This document shows, piece by piece, positions 43,601 through 52,922 of a stretch of DNA of 64,000 nucleotides (position 1 is its first letter; each line of letters begins with the position of its first letter). Both the position numbers and the translations under genes were made by a program. The DNA comes from Archaeoglobus sp. GTDB lineage: Archaea > Halobacteriota > Archaeoglobi > Archaeoglobales > Archaeoglobaceae. The notes beneath the pieces are model-generated. The model worked only from the letters and a program-made list of their open reading frames with translations. It ran no database searches and was not told where the DNA came from. The stretch is from contig NZ_JACDNT010000005.1 of the NCBI RefSeq assembly GCF_017656475.1, forward strand, positions 1 to 64,000, in the 5' to 3' direction.

Positions 43601-46211
43601 TTGTCCCATATCTCGTCAAGGGTTGAAATCAGACCAAGATGGGATTGAAAGGCCGTCTCGCCGATTTTATTGCTTTGTATTTCTTTCCGTTGAAATCAGA
43701 CCAAGATGGGATTGAAAGGATTAGAGACATTGACAAGGGAGAGGGGCTTTACGCAGTTGAAATCAGACCAAGATGGGATTGAAAGAGGTTATCAAGGTGC
43801 TTCTCAATGCGTGGAGCTTTAGTTGAAATCAGACCAAGATGGGATTGAAAGGGAGAAAATGGCCACTACCGTTACTCCAAACATTGCAAGCGTTGAAATC
43901 AGACCAAGATGGGATTGAAAGCGAGTTGAGGGGGACGTACTTCCTCTTCACCCTGTGTTGAAATCAGACCAAGATGGGATTGAAAGTCAGCACCTCGAGG
44001 CGGAGCTCTTCGACCTTGCTGGCGTTGAAATCAGACCAAGATGGGATTGAAAGGGAGGTATCCGGAAATAAAGGAGAGCCCAGTAGTGAGGGTTGAAATC
44101 AGACCAAGATGGGATTGAAAGTGGATTCAATCGGCGATAAAGAGGCCAGGAAGAGTCCGGTTGAAATCAGACCAAGATGGGATTGAAAGCGCTCGTTGCA
44201 CCGTATATTTGCCCGTCGTTGCCGTGTTGAAATCAGACCAAGATGGGATTGAAAGGAGGTTGTAGAGAAAATGATGGCTGAGGATCTTGAAAGTTGAAAT
44301 CAGACCAAGATGGGATTGAAAGAAAGTAATCCACAGTCATCTGTGCTATTGTGTCCGAGTTGAAATCAGACCAAGATGGGATTGAAAGAGGGTAAATCCC
44401 TCCCACCGGTCGTTAAGGTGCTTGAGAGTTGAAATCAGACCAAGATGGGATTGAAAGCTCATCAAGTTCTCTCGGTTCAATTGAATAGATCTTTGTTGAA
44501 ATCAGACCAAGATGGGATTGAAAGGCATGCATATCCTGTATCTGCATGCGATAGCTGCGTGGTTGAAATCAGACCAAGATGGGATTGAAAGGAGTATTCC
44601 TGACAGGCACTTTTCTGCTTCTGGCGATTGTTGAAATCAGACCAAGATGGGATTGAAAGGTTGAGATCAAAGCCTGTCAGGAGTGGCACAGGAATGGGTT
44701 GAAATCAGACCAAGATGGGATTGAAAGGTGCAAGTCCGGCGGGGAGCAAAAGCGAAAGTTAGGAGTTGAAATCAGACCAAGATGGGATTGAAAGTACCGA
44801 TACGGGAGGAGCTTCGGAAATCAAAAACTGTTGAAATCAGACCAAGATGGGATTGAAAGGAGAGTACGAAAAAGTAAGCAGGGAGTACAAAGTAAAAGTT
44901 GAAATCAGACCAAGATGGGATTGAAAGGAAGAGCTCCTTTCCATTTTCGAGGAGGAGTGAGAGGGTTGAAATCAGACCAAGATGGGATTGAAAGATGTCT
45001 GTGTTTCTCTACATACTTGTCCGCTACAACGTTGAAATCAGACCAAGATGGGATTGAAAGCTCGACGCTGCCTCGCAACCTGTCAATTTCTGCCGTTATC
45101 TTGTTGAAATCAGACCAAGATGGGATTGAAAGATGCTTCACGTTCTTCAGTATCGTCTTCCTAAGGATCACCGTTGAAATCAGACCAAGATGGGATTGAA
45201 AGGGGTCAGCATACTTCATACTCTGGATCAACACCGGTTGAAATCAGACCAAGATGGGATTGAAAGCAACTTCTTTGCGGTCCTCCTCGTCCAAAACATA
45301 AGAGTTGAAATCAGACCAAGATGGGATTGAAAGACAACCCCTCCACCAACACCCAAGGAATTGTTGCAGGGTTTGTTGAAATCAGACCAAGATGGGATTG
45401 AAAGAGTAGTGTTTGGAGCAAAGTAAAAGGATACTTCTTCTACCTTGACAGTTGAAATCAGACCAAGATGGGATTGAAAGAAAGAATGTGTGGTCAGCCC
45501 GTAAGGGCTGATGCTGTGTGTTGAAATCAGACCAAGATGGGATTGAAAGGAAAGAACTCGACAGAGCAATAGTCCGCCTCAAGCAGGTTGAAATCAGACC
45601 AAGATGGGATTGAAAGGTTTGTTCATTATCTCGTAAAATCTATCATAAGACATGTTGAAATCAGACCAAGATGGGATTGAAAGATTTTATTAAGTATGCC
45701 CTCCCAGAGCTGCCCATCAAGTTGAAATCAGACCAAGATGGGATTGAAAGCCGGCTTACCGTCAATGTGCCCGTCAACGAGCCCGTTACGTTGAAATCAG
45801 ACCAAGATGGGATTGAAAGTCAAATCTCCAAACTGGCTTATGAAGTCAACCGGGCTGTTGAAATCAGACCAAGATGGGATTGAAAGAAATAACGCACTAT
45901 CCTTAATTTTCCGATCCCCTCTGCAGTTGAAATCAGACCAAGATGGGATTGAAAGCGAGGTAGGCGCAGCGCTGGCAGTTTTGCGGGTCTCTAGTTGAAA
46001 TCAGACCAAGATGGGATTGAAAGGGAATACAGCTATCTATGCAGTTATTGGCTCATGATAGTTGAAATCAGACCAAGATGGGATTGAAAGGACCTCTCTT
46101 ATAATCCCAATCTTGTGCCATTCGAGATCGTTGAAATCAGACCAAGATGGGATTGAAAGATTGTCTTTTTGTGTCGTCTGAAGAAATATTTGTTTTTGTT
46201 GAAATCAGACC
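40665..46211 (+). CRISPR. CRISPR array, 81 full repeats plus a truncated terminal repeat
   Basis: By hand count there are 81 full 30-bp repeats, the first at 40665-40694 and the last at 46130-46159, and a 14-bp truncated copy at 46198-46211. The repeat begins GTTGAAATCAGACC and ends GGGATTGAAAG. The last 8 bases, ATTGAAAG, match the usual type I crRNA handle, so the array is transcribed on +, away from the leader. I saw no variant among the full repeats. Spacers are mostly 35-46 bp (one of 53 bp at 41180-41232). Spacers 32 and 33 are exactly repeated as 34 and 35. Spacers 21 and 61 are reverse complements over 20 bp. Spacers 7 and 52 are related. Bases 46212-46265 after the array hold no gene. 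Confidence 0.99.
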
Positions 46212-46265
46212 TCTGGCACAAAGAAGTTTACACTTATAACCAGAAATTAACACTACCCAATCTCA

Positions 46266-46919
46266 TCAGAACCTAACCGTTACAGCAAACCCCTCCCCTA
46301 CTCTTTCAATCTTCTCAATCCTGCACCTTCTAATGAAGGAGTTGCCATCGCAGATTGTCGGAGAATTTTTACCTCCGATGAATAAGGGACCATAATATAT
46401 TCTCATCTTATCAACGAGGTCTTCTGAGATAAGAGAGGAGATGAGTGTTCCTCCTCCCTCAACCATCAGCCTTCTGACACCCTTTTCGTAAAGGTGATCG
46501 AGCAGGGCGGAGAGGTCTACTCTATCCTCTCCGAAGACAACAACTTCTGCAAGCTTCTGAACATCCTTTATCCTATCTTCTGGAGCAAGTTTGGAAACTG
46601 CAATCAGAGTTCTCGCCTCATCGTTCAGAATTCTGGAGTTGAGCGGCACTCTGCACCTGCTGTCCACAACAACCCTCAGCGGGTTTGGCTCTCTACCTTC
46701 CTTAACCCTCTTTTCCCTCAGTATCGCACTCTTCACCGTAAGTCTCGGGTCGTCAGCAATAACCGTGCCTATCCCGACCATAATGGCATCACTCTCGGCT
46801 CTTAACCTGTCCACGACTTCTAAGTCTTCCTCACACGAGATCTTCAGCTGCCTCCTGTTCTCATCACTTATTTTGCCGTCAAGGCTGGCTGCAACGTTCA
46901 CAAAAACATGAGGCCGCAT
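46266..46919 (-). CDS. arfC: 2,5-diamino-6-ribosylamino-pyrimidinone 5'-phosphate reductase
   Basis: A 217-residue RibD C-terminal/DHFR-like reductase. It reduces the ribosyl side chain to ribityl before deamination, the archaeal order in riboflavin and F420 synthesis. Visible signs are VFVNVAASLDGKIS at the N-terminus, ESDAIMVGIGTVIADDPRLT near 42, RVVVDSRCRVPL near 83 and VRRLMVEGGGTLISSLIS near 145. The length (about 220) matches the stand-alone archaeal enzyme without the deaminase domain. It is the last gene of a minus-strand set with moaA and mobA, 1 bp after moaA. Confidence 0.9.
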   Translation of the reverse strand: MRPHVFVNVAASLDGKISDENRRQLKISCEEDLEVVDRLRAESDAIMVGIGTVIADDPRLTVKSAILREKRVKEGREPNPLRVVVDSRCRVPLNSRILNDEARTLIAVSKLAPEDRIKDVQKLAEVVVFGEDRVDLSALLDHLYEKGVRRLMVEGGGTLISSLISEDLVDKMRIYYGPLFIGGKNSPTICDGNSFIRRCRIEKIERVGEGFAVTVRF

Positions 46920-46920
46920 T

Positions 46921-47811
46921 TTATCCCTTGAAATAAGGCTCTCTTTTTCTTACAGTCTCTATTATCGCCTTTTTCAACTCTTCTCCGTGCTTTCCGTCGA
47001 TCGTTACTGCGTAATCCCTCAGGAGACAGGGCTTGAGCTTACCGTCAGAAGTGACCCTCATTCTGTTGCAGTGCATGCAGAAGGCTGTGTTGTCCATGGG
47101 CTTCACAAACTCAATAACACCTTTGGGGGTGAAGTACTGAATTCTGCGGTGCATCGCCCTGATTCTCCTTTGTGTGGAGATTTTTGCATACTCCTCTTCA
47201 ATTGCCGAAATGTCAAAGAAGTACTTCTCGAATCCGGGAAAGGGGACGAGTTCAATTACCTGAAGGATTGCCCTTATGTGGTTGTCATTAAAGGAATTCG
47301 TGAAGCTAAGAAGCTCTTCCACCTCGTTCTCATTAACTCCCTTCATAACGAGCATGTTCACTTTTACCGGAGTTAGCCCAACCTCACACGATTTCTCGAT
47401 TCCTCTTATTACCTTCTCCACATCCCCAACCTTCGTTATCCACCTGTACTTCTCCGCGTTGAGTGTGTCAAGGCTGACGTTTACCCTGCTAAGCCCACAC
47501 TCCTTCAGCTCATCCGCATACTTTTCGAGGAGAATTCCGTTGGTTGTCATGGAAATTTCCTCGAAGTCGGGAAGATTCTGGATTATGTCAAGAATGTCCT
47601 TTCTAAGCAGTGGCTCTCCACCTGTAATCTTGAGCTTTCTCACTCCAAGCTCGCGGAATGCTCTGGCAATCTCAATTATCCTGTCCGCACTGATTTCCTC
47701 CCCGGGATTTTTTTCCCCCTCTTTATGACAGTAGAAACACTGGAGGTTGCATCTGTTCGTTACAGCAATCCTAAGGTTCGTTACAACTCTCCCGTACTCA
47801 TCTTTGAGCAT
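46921..47811 (-). CDS. moaA: GTP 3',8-cyclase MoaA
   Basis: A 296-residue radical-SAM enzyme that makes the first intermediate of molybdopterin. The N-terminal cluster is CNLQCFYCHKEGE (Cx3Cx2C) and the C-terminal substrate-side cluster is AFCMHCNRMRVTSDGKLKPCL. SAM-binding elements LKITGGEPLLRKD and SMTTNGILLEKYA are in place. Tungsten or molybdenum cofactor is used by archaeal aldehyde- and formate-type oxidoreductases. Its N-terminal coding part overlaps mobA by 31 bp, so the two are co-transcribed. The C-terminus lacks the usual GG; it ends REPYFKG. Confidence 0.93.
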   Translation of the reverse strand: MLKDEYGRVVTNLRIAVTNRCNLQCFYCHKEGEKNPGEEISADRIIEIARAFRELGVRKLKITGGEPLLRKDILDIIQNLPDFEEISMTTNGILLEKYADELKECGLSRVNVSLDTLNAEKYRWITKVGDVEKVIRGIEKSCEVGLTPVKVNMLVMKGVNENEVEELLSFTNSFNDNHIRAILQVIELVPFPGFEKYFFDISAIEEEYAKISTQRRIRAMHRRIQYFTPKGVIEFVKPMDNTAFCMHCNRMRVTSDGKLKPCLLRDYAVTIDGKHGEELKKAIIETVRKREPYFKG

Positions 47812-48383
47812 AGCTCCTCAGCCCTCTTTAAATCCTCAGGAGTGTTAATGTTGAAAAATGAAATCAGTTCCTTATCAAACTTTCTCAGGTTTTCCACCGG
47901 ATAATAAACGACGTTCAACCTCTCTAATGGAATGAGTATTTTCTTATCTCCTCTAAGAATTGCCTTCTCAACCTCATCAACGGCTCTTTCCGAGTAATAG
48001 GCGAGTAGGGGTTCCGGATATTCGTGCTTTGGGAGGAGAGCATCACAGCCTAGCCTTTTGCCTTCATTGTAGAGATGCTCAACAACCGCGGGTTTGACGA
48101 AAGGCATGTCTATTGCGGTGACAACGCAGCTTCCTAAGTGTTTTAGGGCAGCATGAATTCCGGCAATTGAGCCAACGTTTTTATAGATATCCCATATAAA
48201 CTCCGCATCGTACCTTGAGGAGAGCTTTTTTGCCTGCTTCTCATCTCGGCAAACGAACACGGTTTGATAGGGTGAATACTTTTCCAGAGCCCACTCAATG
48301 AGCTTCTTACTGCACAGCGTGATTTCAGTCTTTTCCTTGCCTATTCTCCTTCCCACTCCTCCAACGAGAACCGCAACCTTCAC
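47781..48383 (-). CDS. mobA: Molybdopterin guanylyltransferase-like nucleotidyltransferase
   Basis: A 200-residue MobA-type nucleotidyltransferase that adds GMP to molybdopterin. The N-terminus VAVLVGGVGRRIGKEKTEIT carries the GGxGxRxGxxK-like nucleotide loop. VVTAIDMPFVKPAVVEHLY has the Mg-binding Asp near 93. The pattern and context with moaA support MobA; a general NTP transferase with another substrate is possible. The promoter lies in 48384-48430, shared with the divergent mfnA gene. Confidence 0.85.
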   Translation of the reverse strand: MKVAVLVGGVGRRIGKEKTEITLCSKKLIEWALEKYSPYQTVFVCRDEKQAKKLSSRYDAEFIWDIYKNVGSIAGIHAALKHLGSCVVTAIDMPFVKPAVVEHLYNEGKRLGCDALLPKHEYPEPLLAYYSERAVDEVEKAILRGDKKILIPLERLNVVYYPVENLRKFDKELISFFNINTPEDLKRAEELCSKMSTGEL

Positions 48384-48430
48384 CGAGCTTACATTAGTTA
48401 GGTATTTATTACACTTTTCCGAGGTTTGGC

Positions 48431-49534
48431 ATGGACGTCATCGATGAGCTGAGGACTTACAGGGAAAAGGACATTCCCTACTCAAGAGTTCTTAGCTCCA
48501 TGTGCACTATACCTCATCCAGTTGCGGTTGAGGCTCACAGGATGTTCATAGAAACCAATCTCGGAGATCCGGGTATTTTCAGGGGGACAGTTGAGCTTGA
48601 GGCCAAGCTGATGAAGCTGATTGGCGAAATCCTCCACTGCAAAACTCCTGCAGGTTACATCTGCTCTGGAGGGACGGAGGCGAACATTCAGGGGATAAGG
48701 GCTGCAAGGAACGTTCAAAGAAAGGATAACCCCAACATAGTAATTCCAAAGACCGCACACTTCTCGTTTGAGAAAATCGGAGACATTCTGAGGGTAGAAA
48801 TCAGGAGAGCAGGAGTTGATGAGGAGTACAAGGTTGACGTCGGGCAGGTTGAGGACTTGATGGATGAAAACACGGTTGCAATTGTTGGTATAGCGGGAAC
48901 AACCGAGCTTGGGCAGATCGACCCCATAGTGGAGCTCTCAAAGCTTGCGGAGGAGAGGCAGGTGGAGCTTCATGTTGATGCGGCCTTCGGAGGGCTTGTA
49001 ATACCGTTCATGGATGATCCATATCCGTTCGATTTCCAGAATAAGGGCGTATCGTCCGTAACAATCGACCCGCACAAGATGGGGATGGCGACAATTCCTG
49101 CTGGAGGGATTATTTTCAAAGATGAGAGCTACTTGAGGGCCTTGGAAGTTGAAACTCCCTATCTGACTTCAAAAACTCAGTGCACACTAACCGGCACGAG
49201 GCCTGGCACGGGAGTTGCTTCAGCTTATGCGGTTCTCAAATCCCTCGGCTTTGATGGGATGAGGGAGGTTGTTAAAACATGTCTGAAGAACACGCGCATC
49301 CTCGTCGAAGAGATGAGGGCTCTGGGCTTTGAGCCTGTGATTGAACCTGTGATGAATGTTGTGTCATTCAGAACGGATGAAGCGGAGAGATTTAAGGAGG
49401 AGCTTTACAGGATGAACTGGGTCATCTCAACCATAAGAGAGCCCAAAGCAATCAGGTTCGTTGTTATGCCCCATGTCACGGAAGAGGTTATTAAGAACTT
49501 TATAAGCGATTTAAGGAGAGTTTTAAGGAGGTGA
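48431..49534 (+). CDS. mfnA: PLP-dependent tyrosine/aspartate decarboxylase (MfnA)
   Basis: A 367-residue group II decarboxylase. In archaea MfnA makes tyramine for methanofuran, or beta-alanine for CoA. The PLP site has YICSGGTEANIQGIRAARN near 76, HVDAAFGGLVIPFM near 181, and the Schiff-base lysine in TIDPHKMGMATIPAGG near 217. Archaeoglobus uses methanofuran in its C1 pathway, so the tyrosine role is plausible, but aspartate decarboxylation cannot be excluded. A small gene follows 4 bp after the stop and hisC after that, in one operon. Confidence 0.9.
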   Translation: MDVIDELRTYREKDIPYSRVLSSMCTIPHPVAVEAHRMFIETNLGDPGIFRGTVELEAKLMKLIGEILHCKTPAGYICSGGTEANIQGIRAARNVQRKDNPNIVIPKTAHFSFEKIGDILRVEIRRAGVDEEYKVDVGQVEDLMDENTVAIVGIAGTTELGQIDPIVELSKLAEERQVELHVDAAFGGLVIPFMDDPYPFDFQNKGVSSVTIDPHKMGMATIPAGGIIFKDESYLRALEVETPYLTSKTQCTLTGTRPGTGVASAYAVLKSLGFDGMREVVKTCLKNTRILVEEMRALGFEPVIEPVMNVVSFRTDEAERFKEELYRMNWVISTIREPKAIRFVVMPHVTEEVIKNFISDLRRVLRR

Positions 49535-49538
49535 TACG

Positions 49539-49688
49539 ATGGAGGTAAGGCTTGTTGTCGATGGGGAAGACATTGAAATGAACGAATTCGTGACCAAGGT
49601 TTTCGGCAGAGTTATCGAGGCTTTGGTTTCAACGCTGAAGGGTGTTGACGAGGACTGGGATATAGTTCAGATTGAGGTTGTGCGGTGA
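49539..49688 (+). CDS. Conserved small protein, 49 residues
   Basis: A short ORF starting at ATG 49539, with GGAGGTG 5 bp upstream (49528-49534). It encodes MEVRLVVDGEDIEMNEFVTK, then a helix FGRVIEALVSTLKGV, and ends DWDIVQIEVVR. The alternating strand-helix-strand pattern looks like a small folded domain. Its stop overlaps the hisC GTG by 4 bp (GTGA). The strong ribosome site, operon fit and codon use support a real gene. I recall similar tiny proteins in other archaea, but no function. Confidence 0.75.
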   Translation: MEVRLVVDGEDIEMNEFVTKVFGRVIEALVSTLKGVDEDWDIVQIEVVR

Positions 49689-50737
49689 GAGGGTTGCTGA
49701 GGAAGTGTGTTGAGCTTTCCAAATACATCCCCGGCAAGAGCATTGAGGAGGTTAAGAGGAAATACGGGCTTGAAAAAGTCGTAAAGCTCGCCTCAAACGA
49801 GAATCCCTACGGCCCAAGTCCGAAAGCAATTGAGGCTTTCAGGAGCTATTCTGATCTGCACATCTATCCAAATCCCGATTACGGAGAGTTAAGAGAGAAG
49901 ATTTCTGAATACACCGGATGGGATGTGGAAAGAATAGTGATTGGCGCAGGTATTGATGGGATTCTCGAAACACTCTTCAAAATTCTCATTGACGAGGGTG
50001 ATGAGGTTGTAATTCCGATTCCGAGCTTCCCCTATTACCACATACTCACCAAGCTAAGCTGTGGAAAGGAAGTTATTGTCAGGAGAGGGAAGAACTACCA
50101 GATCGACGAGTCGATTTTCGATGTCATAAATAATAAAACAAAACTCATACTCATCTGTAATCCGAACAACCCTACGGGAAATGCCGAGAAAGCTGAGATT
50201 ATAGAAGAAATCGTGCAGTTAACTGATGCAATCGTTTTTATTGATGAAGCCTACGTGGAGTTCTCCGACTTCTCAATTGACGTAGATGCAGAAAATGTTG
50301 TTATTGCCAGAACGTTCTCCAAAGCTTTCGGACTGGCGAACCTTCGAATAGGGTATGCTCTTCTGCCTGAATGGCTTGTTAGTCCATTTAAGGCTGCTAT
50401 GACTCCCTTCCCCCTCTCCACTCCTGCCGCAAGGGCGGCAGAAGCAGCCATTGACGATATTGAGTGGATGCGAAAGTGCGTGGAGAAGATTAAGGCGGAG
50501 AGGGAGAGGCTGTACAGAGAGCTGAAGAAGTGCGTTGAAGTTACCCCTTCTCAGGCGAATTTCCTCTTTTTCGAAAGTCCTGTTAAGAACTTTGCTGAGG
50601 AGCTTCTGAAGAGGGGAGTGATAGTGAGAGATTGCAGTAATTTTGCTGGCTGCAAAAACCACATCCGCGTTACCGTTGGAAAGCCTGATGAGAACGACAT
50701 GTTCCTACAGGCGTTGAAAGAGGTGCTTGAATGCTGA
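49685..50737 (+). CDS. hisC: Histidinol-phosphate aminotransferase (copy 2)
   Basis: A 350-residue class II PLP aminotransferase. Motifs are [19 protein letters not shown] near 35, LICNPNNPTGNAEK near 157, [13 protein letters not shown] near 184 and the PLP lysine in RTFSKAFGLANLRIGYAL near 205. Its NENPYGPSP box is closer to typical HisC than that of the copy at 17470. It could make histidinol phosphate or act on aromatic amino acids. It sits in an operon after mfnA and before the AK6-like kinase, with which it overlaps by 7 bp. The GTG start overlaps the stop of the small gene. Confidence 0.88.
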   Translation: MRGLLRKCVELSKYIPGKSIEEVKRKYGLEKVVKLASNENPYGPSPKAIEAFRSYSDLHIYPNPDYGELREKISEYTGWDVERIVIGAGIDGILETLFKILIDEGDEVVIPIPSFPYYHILTKLSCGKEVIVRRGKNYQIDESIFDVINNKTKLILICNPNNPTGNAEKAEIIEEIVQLTDAIVFIDEAYVEFSDFSIDVDAENVVIARTFSKAFGLANLRIGYALLPEWLVSPFKAAMTPFPLSTPAARAAEAAIDDIEWMRKCVEKIKAERERLYRELKKCVEVTPSQANFLFFESPVKNFAEELLKRGVIVRDCSNFAGCKNHIRVTVGKPDENDMFLQALKEVLEC

Positions 50738-51267
50738 TTGCTTTAACCGGCACACCCGGAACGGGAAAGAGCAGTGTTGCAGAGCTGTTAAGGAGGAGAG
50801 GGTATGGAGTTGCGAGCGTTGTTGAGCTGGCAAAAAAGTACGACTGCGTAGTTGATGAAGTGGAAGGGGAGCTTGTTATAGATGTTGAGAAGCTTGCCGC
50901 CAAGATGGATTTTGATGGGGTTGTTGAAGGACACCTCTCCCACCTTTTAAAGCCGGATTTGGCAATCGTTCTGAGATGTAATCCCGCTGTGCTGAAGGAA
51001 AGGTTGAGTGAAAGAAAATGGAGTGAGGAGAAGCTAATGGAGAATGTTGAGGCGGAGTTGCTTGATGCAATCCTCGTAGAGGCACTTGAACATGCTGGAG
51101 AGGTTTACGAGATAGACACGACTGAAATGAGCGTTGATGAAGTTGCGGATGCTGTTGATAGCATCATAAGGGGAGATGAGGAGGTAAGGAAAAGGTATAA
51201 GCCCGGAAGGATAGACTGGCTCTCCGAGCTTGAAGACAGGCTGGATGAGTTCGTGAGGAAGGTGTGA
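50731..51267 (+). CDS. AK6/Fap7-like adenylate kinase
   Basis: A 178-residue P-loop kinase of the AK6 (Fap7) group. Walker A is ALTGTPGTGKSSVAELLRRRG at residue 4. The NMP-binding part DGVVEGHLSHLLKPD lies near 60, and LSERKWSEEKLMENVEAELLD, the lid/helix region, near 88. AK6 proteins have weak adenylate kinase activity and in eukaryotes and archaea assist small ribosomal subunit assembly (Fap7 acts with uS11). That role is by family knowledge. The C-terminal 40 residues (RYKPGRIDWLSELEDRLDEF) are an extra helical tail. Confidence 0.85.
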   Translation: MLIALTGTPGTGKSSVAELLRRRGYGVASVVELAKKYDCVVDEVEGELVIDVEKLAAKMDFDGVVEGHLSHLLKPDLAIVLRCNPAVLKERLSERKWSEEKLMENVEAELLDAILVEALEHAGEVYEIDTTEMSVDEVADAVDSIIRGDEEVRKRYKPGRIDWLSELEDRLDEFVRKV

Positions 51268-51270
51268 GAA

Positions 51271-52488
51271 ATGGAGGGATTCAGGAAGATAGAGTGGGCA
51301 GAGCGCTACATGAAGGTTCTGGGAAAAATCAGAGACCAGTTCAGGAAGGAGAGACCGTTAGAAGGTTTTAAGGTGGGAATGGCTCTGCATGTGGAGGCAA
51401 AGACTGCTGTTCTGGTTAAAACCCTTGTCGATGCAGGAGCGGAGGTTGCGATTACAGGCTGCAATCCGATGAGCACTCAGGATGACGTGGCCGATGCTCT
51501 GAGAGAAATCGGGATTGCATGCTTTGCAAAGAGGGGAATGGATGTTGACGAATATTACGAAGCATTGAGAAACGTGATAAGGATAAGGCCAGACATCGTA
51601 ATTGACGACGGTGCTGACCTCATCTTTCTCCTGCATGGAGAGATGGAGAGCTACGCTGAGAACGTGAAAGGAGCGAGTGAAGAAACAACGACGGGAGTGA
51701 TAAGGCTCAGGGCTATGGAGAGGGAGGGGGTGCTGAAGTTCCCCGTTATAGCTGTTAACGACGCCTACACGAAGTACCTGTTTGACAACCGCTACGGTAC
51801 GGGTCAGTCTGCAATTGATGGAGTAATCAGGGCCACAAATCTGCTGATGGCAGGCAAGACTGTGGTTGTTGCAGGCTACGGATGGTGTGGCAGAGGAGTA
51901 GCAATGAGGGCAAGAGGAATGGGAGCAAATGTCGTTGTTACTGAGGTTGACGAGATCAGGGCGCTGGAAGCAGTGATGGATGGATTCAGAGTTATGAAAA
52001 TGGAGGAAGCGGCGAAGATTGGAGACATCTTCATCACGGCTACCGGCAACAGGGACATTATCAGGGAGGAGCACATAAGAAGGATGAAGGATGGAGCGAT
52101 ACTCGCCAACGCAGGACACTTTAATGTGGAGATTGATATTCCGGCACTTGAAAGAATGGCAAAGGCGAAGAGGGAGGCGAGGAAGTACGTTACCGAGTAC
52201 GATTTGGGAGAGAAGAGGGTTTATTTGCTTGCAGAGGGGAGGCTGGTAAACCTTGTTGCTGCCGATGGTCATCCTGTCGAAGTTATGGACATGAGTTTCG
52301 CCAATCAGGCGCTTGCTGCCAAGTACATCGCTGAAAACTGGGAAAAGCTGGAAAGAAGGGTTTACAGACTGCCTGAAGAGCTCGACAGGATGGTTGCGAG
52401 AATGAAGCTCGAATCGATGGGAGTGGAGATTGACGAATTGACTGAGGAACAAATCAGGTATTTGAGTGACTGGAGGTGCGGAACTTGA
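51271..52488 (+). CDS. ahcY: S-adenosyl/S-inosyl-homocysteine hydrolase
   Basis: A 405-residue AHCY family protein that removes the product inhibitor left by methyltransferases. Substrate-domain motifs are [15 protein letters not shown] near 32 and [15 protein letters not shown] near 65. The NAD-binding motif is [19 protein letters not shown] near 205. The C-terminal AGHFNVEID is present near 280, with the usual His. In some archaea the enzyme prefers S-inosylhomocysteine after deamination; sequence alone cannot separate the two. It begins 3 bp after the AK6 gene and its stop overlaps a membrane-protein start. Confidence 0.93.
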   Translation: MEGFRKIEWAERYMKVLGKIRDQFRKERPLEGFKVGMALHVEAKTAVLVKTLVDAGAEVAITGCNPMSTQDDVADALREIGIACFAKRGMDVDEYYEALRNVIRIRPDIVIDDGADLIFLLHGEMESYAENVKGASEETTTGVIRLRAMEREGVLKFPVIAVNDAYTKYLFDNRYGTGQSAIDGVIRATNLLMAGKTVVVAGYGWCGRGVAMRARGMGANVVVTEVDEIRALEAVMDGFRVMKMEEAAKIGDIFITATGNRDIIREEHIRRMKDGAILANAGHFNVEIDIPALERMAKAKREARKYVTEYDLGEKRVYLLAEGRLVNLVAADGHPVEVMDMSFANQALAAKYIAENWEKLERRVYRLPEELDRMVARMKLESMGVEIDELTEEQIRYLSDWRCGT

Positions 52489-52892
52489 TCTGGACTTACC
52501 GGGCCCTGAACAACCCCGCAGCAAGGAGAAAATGGTTAATCTTTGTTTTGCTAATAATTGCTGCAGGATTTGGCTTCACAGCCTACAAAATAGCTACTGG
52601 GGCAGAACTTGGGAAATCGCTTATAGTTGCAGCATTTTTCGCATTTTTCGTCTCTCTCTATGCCATCATAACCCTTGGAAAGCCGAGGCATTACTACATC
52701 GAGGGAGATTACGTTTACTACAAACCCTTCAAGACCAACCTGAAAAAGATCAAGGGATTTGAAGTGGATGAAGAGAAAAAAGTCATAAGGCTGAAGGGAG
52801 CGGGGATTTTTTCCGTCAGAACCCTCTACTTTGACAATCATGACGACTTGAGGCAGGCTGTCAGAAGGCTGGAAAGAATAGTGGAAAAGTAA
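52485..52892 (+). CDS. Two-helix membrane protein with PH-like domain
   Basis: A 135-residue protein with two membrane helices ([20 protein letters not shown] and [20 protein letters not shown]) and a soluble C-terminus resembling a bacterial PH domain ([20 protein letters not shown], then [12 protein letters not shown]). I chose TTG 52485, since GGAGGTG (52472-52478) lies 6 bp upstream and the start overlaps the ahcY stop by 4 bp (TTGA); GTG 52476 lies within that ribosome site. Function unknown; the domain suggests a scaffold at the membrane. Confidence 0.65.
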   Translation: MIWTYRALNNPAARRKWLIFVLLIIAAGFGFTAYKIATGAELGKSLIVAAFFAFFVSLYAIITLGKPRHYYIEGDYVYYKPFKTNLKKIKGFEVDEEKKVIRLKGAGIFSVRTLYFDNHDDLRQAVRRLERIVEK

Positions 52893-52922
52893 CTGTTTTA
52901 TTTAGAAGGTTTAGGTTAAACT

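Noticed and set aside
44600-44697. 11-base reverse-complement match between adjacent spacers 58 and 59 (GCCTGTCAGGA)
   Set aside because: With about 3 kb of spacer sequence, one or two 11-base matches are expected by chance.
41229-45998. Many short ORFs inside the CRISPR array on both strands
   Set aside because: They all repeat the translated repeat unit and are by-products of the 30-bp repeat, which has no stops in some frames.
51358-52524. A 388-codon ORF antisense to ahcY
   Set aside because: It mirrors a well-conserved gene, is rich in His/Cys/Ser from complementary codons, and has no ribosome site.
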